A stretch of 64,000 bases of DNA from Rutidosis leptorrhynchoides (Eukaryota > Streptophyta > Magnoliopsida > Asterales > Asteraceae), in contig NC_092338.1 of the NCBI RefSeq assembly GCF_046630445.1, forward strand, positions 223,273,501-223,337,500, written 5' to 3'. The notes under the pieces were generated by a model. The model was not told where the DNA came from. It did not search any database and saw only the letters and a list, made by a program, of their open reading frames with translations. The first letter of the stretch is position 1. The number at the start of each line of letters is the position of its first letter. A program made the translations under genes and the position numbers. This document shows positions 57,311 to 64,000 of this stretch, piece by piece.

Positions 57311-59043
57311 TGTGATGACCCGGAGATTTCCGACCAAATTTAAATTTAATCTTTAAATGATTTCGACACGATAAGCAAAGTCTGTATTGTTGAATCTCAA
57401 AATTTGTGAACTGTTTTACATGAAACCATTTGACCTTTGACTAATCCCGACGATTCACGAACAATTGTTTGTAAATAAACATGTATATATATGTATGTAT
57501 AAATACAAATATAAGTATATATAATAATTTGCAATTATCAAACACAGTTAAATCATCTGAATTGAAAATATGAAATAAAATACAAAATAATTAGGTTGTA
57601 ATTTAAAATGAATCTATATAAAAATAGATATGATATCTATGTATAATTATTATATATATTATATAGTGTATAAATATCCAATTAATAATTGGTAAACATT
57701 ACGTAAACAATAAATTGTAACAGTAATATATTAAAATAAATTACAAGTTAGTATTCAACATTATGATTATTACTTTCATTGTGAGTAAAAATAAGTATTA
57801 ATATTAATATTAATATCAGTATTATTAATATTACTATATAACATATAGATATAAAGTTGATGCATTTAATTTTTTTTGTTATCATTATTAGTACCATTGT
57901 TATTAGTAAAATTATAATTATAATTATTATGATTGTTAAAAAGTATTATCATTAACTTGATTACTAAAATTATCATTTTATTTAAAGTTATTATTATCAT
58001 TATTCTTATTAGTATTATTAAGATATTTATATTATTATTTATATTATTATTATTATTATTTTCATTATTATTATTAATATTAAATAATATTAAATATCAA
58101 TGTTGGTATTATTAAAATTAATATAAAATATATATACATATGTATAAAAAAATTAATAAAGGTAAGGTTTTAAGACATAACTTATTATAATTATATTTAT
58201 TAACAGAATTATTAATAATTACATGTACTTATTATTAATTATAAAATATATAATAACAAATATATTTGGATTCTATTAAATCATCACAATCGTCCTTAAT
58301 TATTTAAAAATCAGAAAAAGGAGATACATCCAGTTCATGTATCATTCAACTGTTGTAAAATTTTGTTTCTGTCGAGATTAGTTACTAGTCGACTTCATTT
58401 TTTTTTACTAAATAATAACATTGATCAATTATTTATGCAACACTCTTTATATCTGATAATTGAAAAAGAGGGAAACAATAAAACTACTCTGTACGCGTAT
58501 TGATTTTGCAAGGGCTCGAATTCGTTTCATTTTTAAAAATCTATTAATGCAAAAGTGTTAGAAATCTTTTAGTCAATCTAACTGCAAGGTTTCAGAATTC
58601 AATTCGTTGGATTGAATCCAAATTATCGAGTCAAAGTTTTGGGTTCTAAAAGTCAACCGTCGTTCTTCATTAAAATTTGAATTCAATTTCGTGTTTCAAG
58701 TTAAATTGTTTACTCAGAAAGTTTCTAATATTGATTTAAAACCTTTTTCATTTTGAAATCGTGAACTAAAACGCTTTAGAAATCGAGATTGATGATCGAG
58801 TTCAAAATAGTTATGAACGAGCTGTAGAGGATCGTTTTTTTATTCATTTTATTTTTGTTTTTAACTAATTTAATCACACACTAATGATTTTTGTAAATGA
58901 TATCAAGTCCTGTGTCGATTATTACGGGTTACATATTACGGGATTGATTTCGTTTGATTGAACATTCAATGAAGAAGAAGAAGGAAAATAGAAACGTAAT
59001 TATTTCGAGTTATAAACAAATAAAACGGATATGAATCAGAAAA

Positions 59044-59124
59044 GTGTCGCTGGCTGAATGGTTAAGGGAGGTGACGGGGAAGCAAGTGGTCCTGGGTTCG
59101 ATCCACAGCAGTGTCATTTTTTTT
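59044..59124 (+). ncRNA. tRNA-like / pol III promoter-like element in the LTR
   Basis: An A-box-like TGGCTGAATGG (59051-59061) and a B box GGTTCGATCC (59095-59104) are about 44 bp apart and followed by T8 (59117-59124). The 5' part resembles tRNA-Ser/Leu (GGCTGAATGGTTAAGG). A proper acceptor stem is not evident, so this is a tRNA-derived sequence, not a functional tRNA. Confidence 0.5.
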
Positions 59125-59354
59125 AAACCTATTCTTTTGAAGGTATAACAACTTTTATTACTAGTATTTCTTGTTATTATTACTATTATCTATATTGTTA
59201 TTATTAGTAATAAATTACTTATCATTATTATTATTGTCATAGTTATAAGTATTGTACCCATTATTATTATTATTGTAAATATTACTAATATTATTATCGT
59301 TACTAATATTATTGTTAAGTAGTATTAATATTAATATTATCATTTGTATTATTT

Positions 59355-59358
<4 letters not shown>

Positions 59359-59423
<65 letters not shown>
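59359..59423. repeat. (ATT)n microsatellite
   Basis: About 21 TTA units within a wider ATT-rich stretch (59150-59900). The long open frames here are repeat-coded. Confidence 0.9.
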
Positions 59424-59425
<2 letters not shown>

Positions 59426-60639
59426 TTTATCATTTTAGTATTATTACCATTCCTACGATATTGATTATTATTATCATGATTATTATCAAAATAATACAAC
59501 TTATTATAATTTTCATAAATATTAGCACTGGGGTCATTTTTAGCACTATGATTATCATTAACAAATGTGTTATTAATATGATTATCATTATTCGTATTAT
59601 TAAAAATTATTTTTATTTTCGTAAATATTAGTAATAATATGATTTTATAAATAATAGAAGTGTTAATATTGACATAAGTAATAATATCATCACGAGTATT
59701 ATTATTATTTAATTAATAAAATCACTAACATAACTATCATTAACAGTAAAATTAATATTTTTACTATATCATTATTATTATCATTAATAGAATTATTAAC
59801 ATTATTACCTTTATTAGTAATATTTAGTATTATAATTATTATCATTTTTACCATTATTAATATTATATTAGTGTTATTACAATTACTATATTTTAGCAAA
59901 CAAACTATATATATTTAATACATATAACATAACAAAAATAATATTTTTATATACAAAATGAATATACGAAATATACATATATTATTAAGATAAAAATGAT
60001 ACAATTAATAAAGTAAATATATATAAATTTATTCGATTACGATTATGTATATTAATAAATATCCAAATGATATAGGTTCGTGAATCCGAGGCCAACTCTA
60101 CACTTGTTTAATGTCGTCATATGTATTTTTACTACAAAATACAGTATGTCGAGTTTCATTACTCCCTTTTTAAATGCTTTTGCAATATATATTTTTGAGA
60201 CTGAGAATACATGCGCTGTTTTATAAATGTTTTACGGAATAGACACAAGTAATCAAAACTACATTCTATGGTTGAATTATCAAATCGAATATCACCCTTT
60301 TAGCTTGGTAACCTAAGAATTAGGGAACATTCACCCTAATTGACGCGAATCCTAAAGGTAGATCTACGGGCACTAACTGTGACGACCCGAAAATTTTTGA
60401 CCAAATTTAAACTTAATCTTTATGTAATTTCGACACGATAAGCAAAGTCTGTTAAATCGAGTCTCAAAATTTTTGAACAGTTTACATGGATTCAATTAAC
60501 ATTTGTCTACTCCCGACGATTCACGAACAATTGTTTGTATATATATATATATATATATAAAGATAAATGTAAGTATTGGAAATAATAAAATGTTATTGAA
60601 TCATATATTGGTAATTAAATCTATGAAACTTGATATATT

Positions 60640-61870
60640 TTGATATTATAGTATGACACCATTCATGCGAAATTCTAGCTTCGCCACTACACCCGTGTAT
60701 AAAACTGTCGGATTCGAATTCATAAAAGTAACTCATGCACATTTCTTTCCTAATATATTGTCATTATTAAATATGATTATTATATTTATCTATATACCCT
60801 ACATTCAATCACTTCTCTTCTTTATTATTTTGTTTTTGGAATATCATTGTGCTACTAGTCTTGATCGAGATAGCCATTATCTTTATGATACAAATGGCTT
60901 TTGTCTTCTTAATTGGATTTACATACATGTACATACATCTTTTTCCATCATTTTTCCATCTTTCACCTGCACACAATTATATATATGGCTCTACTCCTTC
61001 CTCGGTAGATACTTTGACTCTTTCACAGCACTACACAAACAAACTCCTTTGACTCCTTTATTAATTGATACTCCTCAAACCCGATCAAATTATTGTTGTT
61101 CTTCTGTGCCGATCAATTCAGGACACAACCCAAACCAACCCCTTTTCGGCCCACTGCTCAAACACACACCACGCGAAGACCACATACTTGTTGTTGCTAG
61201 TTTTATACTACAACTTCTGCTCGATGAAAACCCCACCCCAAAACCACATCCAACCTACAACCTCGTTTGTTTAGTACTGCAGTATGTTTCTGGTTCAGTC
61301 CTCACAACGCACATAAGAGAGATACTTGTTTTCCATGTTCTCGTTTCATACTTCGAGCTGAGATCCGCCACCCTCTCCATCAAGGACCATCGATGAAACC
61401 CATTTCGATTACTCCTTTCTATCCTACCGCTGATTTTTTTTTTTCTGTTTTGAAGTCCACAACACAACCACAACAACCTACCAAGCTCGCTGTTACTGTA
61501 ATGTTCTTGTTCCTGGTTAACCACTTAAACCACCACCTTATTTTTTTTAAAGCCTTAAACCGACACCTTATAATTCCTGCTATTGTTGATGTCTACTTTC
61601 TATTTTGAACAAACCTAAACCAAACACCACTGGTTTGCTTGCCTCTTGTTTCTCTTCTTGCTCGGATTCAATCACCACCACAACCGCCATTAAATCGATT
61701 GAGTTTTATCACTATACCATCAAACACCACCATATGAGGACTATCCTTTTCCTGTTACTGTTTGAACAATAACAACCACCATCATCAACAAATTCATTCG
61801 ATTACTCTAACTGTTTCTATAAACTATTTTCCATCAATAAGAATACCATTGAACAACATATATACGCTGT
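60640..61870 (+). other. C/T- and ACC-rich insert in the LTR, with a 247-codon open frame
   Basis: This block has no counterpart in the LTR at 57311 and differs in composition (pyrimidine-rich, many CCACC/ACAACC). The frame 60653-61396 starts MTPFMRNSSFATTPVYKTVG and has hydrophobic stretches but no domain that I recognise. It may be a captured host fragment or a lineage-specific LTR segment; coding status is doubtful. Confidence 0.3.
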
Positions 61871-61912
61871 ACACTTGCTTATGCGGTTACGTTTGATAAC
61901 ATCTGCTATTCG

Positions 61913-62054
<142 letters not shown>

Positions 62055-62564
62055 GAGAGCGTATGATGGCTGCTGCAACTTGTTGATCTCGTTCCTGTAC
62101 CAAAACTTTATGCACCGACAGCTCTCCTCCATTCTCTTAACGGGTTGGATATTTTTTTTTGGGCTTTTGTTTAGTGGGTTGATTTATATAAAATGGATCC
62201 AATATGTCTAACTCTTGGTCCACTGTATATTTTAAGAATGTTTGGATATAGATAGTGAGAAACATGTTAGATGATGATACATGATGCCGTGAATGATGAT
62301 TAGGATTAGAAAAGGATGATAATAGATACTACATGATTAATAAGTGATGTTAATGAAATAAGAATGATGATGAAATGGTGATGGTACAGTGATCATGATA
62401 TGATCATAAATTTTTTGTGACACATGATGATGATGATTAAGATGATGTATGATGCTATGATGTTAAGCATTGATGATGATGTTGATTTGTTTTTAGAAAA
62501 AGAAGTAGACAGACGAATAGTTTGGTTAAATAAATTCAATCTGAGAATTTGAAACAGAAATGAA

Positions 62565-62645
62565 AGGGGCAGAGGAATGGTTGGGAGTGTGTTAGGGGAA
62601 CGAAAGATCGCGAGTTCGAGCCCGGGCAGTGGCGTTATATTTTTA
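62565..62645 (+). ncRNA. tRNA-like / pol III promoter-like element, second LTR
   Basis: An A-box-like AGAGGAATGG and B-box-like GAGTTCGAGCC (62612-62622) followed by TATATTTTT. It sits at the corresponding place to 59044-59124: both are followed by (C/T)TTATTCTTTTGA(A)GGTA and then ATT arrays. The boxes are weaker than in the first copy. Confidence 0.45.
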
Positions 62646-62673
62646 GGCTTATTCTTTTGAGGTAGCATTCCTA

Positions 62674-62691
62674 TTTTATTATTATTATTAC

Positions 62692-62773
<82 letters not shown>
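62674..62773. repeat. (ATT)n microsatellite
   Basis: A near-pure ATT array, continuing in interrupted form to about 63200. A further short (TA)n lies at about 63281-63305. Confidence 0.9.
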
Positions 62774-62783
<10 letters not shown>

Positions 62784-63271
62784 TTATTAATTATTGTTGT
62801 TATTGTTATGTTAATTAATTATAACATTAATATTAGGATTATTATCATTAATATAATGAATATTATCATTATCATTATTATTATTACTAATGTTATACTA
62901 TTAGTATTATTATTAAAAACTTTATAAGTATTATTATTATTGTTAATATTATCATATTCATAATTATAATTATTATTATTATTAGTGTTATCGTTAAGAA
63001 TTAATATAAATGTTTTCATTATGATTATTAACTTATAACATTTTTATTTATTTTTACTAGTATTATTATTATTATTAATATTATAAGTATTTTCATTTTT
63101 ATTGACATTATTATTATTTTTAACATTAAAATTATTATTATTTTTTTAACATTATTATTATTATCATCTTTATAAATACTAGCATCATTATTATTATAAA
63201 AATATTTACATATAACAAATTATTAATTTTCAATATAATACTAATCACATATATATATAAAACTATATAAA

Positions 63272-63309
<38 letters not shown>

Positions 63310-64000
63310 CAAATTAAATAAATAAGATATATTATTTAAGATATAATATATAAATTTGTTCGATTACGAGTATATAAGTTAATATATATATAAATGATAT
63401 AGGTTAGTGAATCCTAGGCCAATCCTGCATTGTTCAGTCGTCATATGTATTTTTACTACAAAATAAAATATTGTGAGTTCATTTGCTCCCTTTTACTCTT
63501 TACATTTTTGGGACTGACATACATGCGCTACTTTTACAATTGCTTTATTAAATGCTTTTGAAATACATTTTAAACTGCGAATACATGAAATGCTTTTATA
63601 AATGTTTGACGAGATAGACACAAGTAAAACATTCCTGGAATGAAATATGTGGACGTGATAATTGCCACCATTGAATTATGTGGATGTGATAATTGTCACA
63701 ATTGATATGAATATTTTTTCCCTGATTATTATTGCTTGGTAACCTAAGAATTAGGGAACATCACTAATTTTGAGAATTAGTGCACGCCTAATTGACGCGA
63801 ATCCTAAAGGTAGCTACCGGATTTAACACTCCCACCCAGAATGTTCACTAGACGGAAGGGCTAGTGTGCGTGGTGTTTAGTACTTCGAAGTTTGTAAGAT
63901 TATTATACAGACGAGATGTTCTATTTTGGGAATATTATTATGACATTATATGTTAAGGTCGGTTACCAAGCCAAGCTATGAAAGCAATGAAAAGTGAATG

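Larger units (their letters stand above)
57311..60377 (+). repeat. 3' LTR of the outer Ty3 element, interrupted at 60378
   Basis: Starts TGTGATGACCCGGAGATTTCC. It contains GACACGATAAGCAAAGTCTG and CGACGATTCACGAACAATTG, shared with the LTR at 60378, and (ATT)n arrays (59359-59423). It breaks off after GATCCTAAAGGTAGATCTACGGGCACTAAC. The matching site in the young element is about 590 bp from its LTR end, so the missing end presumably lies beyond 64000. Confidence 0.8.

Noticed and set aside
59215-59899. Asn/Ile-rich frames
   Set aside because: ATT/AAT microsatellite translations.

Overview
This window is plant nuclear repeat DNA. It is AT-rich, holds no intact host gene that I can recognise, and is almost entirely a stack of transposable elements (TEs) inserted into one another. 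The Tekay-type Ty3/gypsy elements with LTRs over 3 kb, the initiator-Met primer-binding sites, and the CACTA, hAT, Stowaway and SINE pieces indicate a eudicot. The LTR and pol style resembles Asteraceae genomes; that attribution is inference from familiarity, with no search behind it.

Layout from outside in. (0) A decayed non-autonomous Ty3/gypsy element: internal sequence at 3222-5412 and 56066-57310, 3' LTR from 57311, itself cut at 60378 by a related LTR that runs off the window. (1) A Ty1/copia-like element enters from the left and ends with its 3' LTR at 2609-3221. A CACTA transposon (5413-56062, TSD TCT) splits the outer element, and the two flanks rejoin in register against a second copy of the same family. 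(2) Inside the CACTA are a very young non-autonomous Ty3 element on the minus strand (9638-22074, TSD TCGTA) and an hAT-like element (26189-51165, TSD CCACCAAA). (3) Inside the young Ty3 element is a copia solo LTR (13742-14364, TSD CCTTC). Inside the hAT is a Tekay chromovirus (27363-51158, TSD GCCCC). (4) Inside the Tekay are a minus-strand deletion-derivative Ty3 element (33633-40686, TSD AACAA, splitting gag) and an inverted solo LTR (47838-51092, TSD GTCAA, splitting the 3' LTR).

The Tekay element carries, in order: PBS, an acidic accessory ORF, an F-box/Sel1-like ORF, a hairpin, gag, protease, RT, RNase H, integrase, chromodomain, hairpin/PPT and 3' LTR. Frameshifts and nonsense codons have inactivated it. 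The two related non-autonomous elements lack pol but share a small coiled-coil accessory protein. On the antisense strand near the 3' LTR they share a 57-residue two-membrane-segment ORF with a TATA box at matching distance, and a 61-bp near-perfect palindrome. This antisense module and the retrotransposon-borne F-box ORF are the best candidates for undescribed biology. Coordinates, TSDs and codon comparisons were worked out by hand from the sequence.
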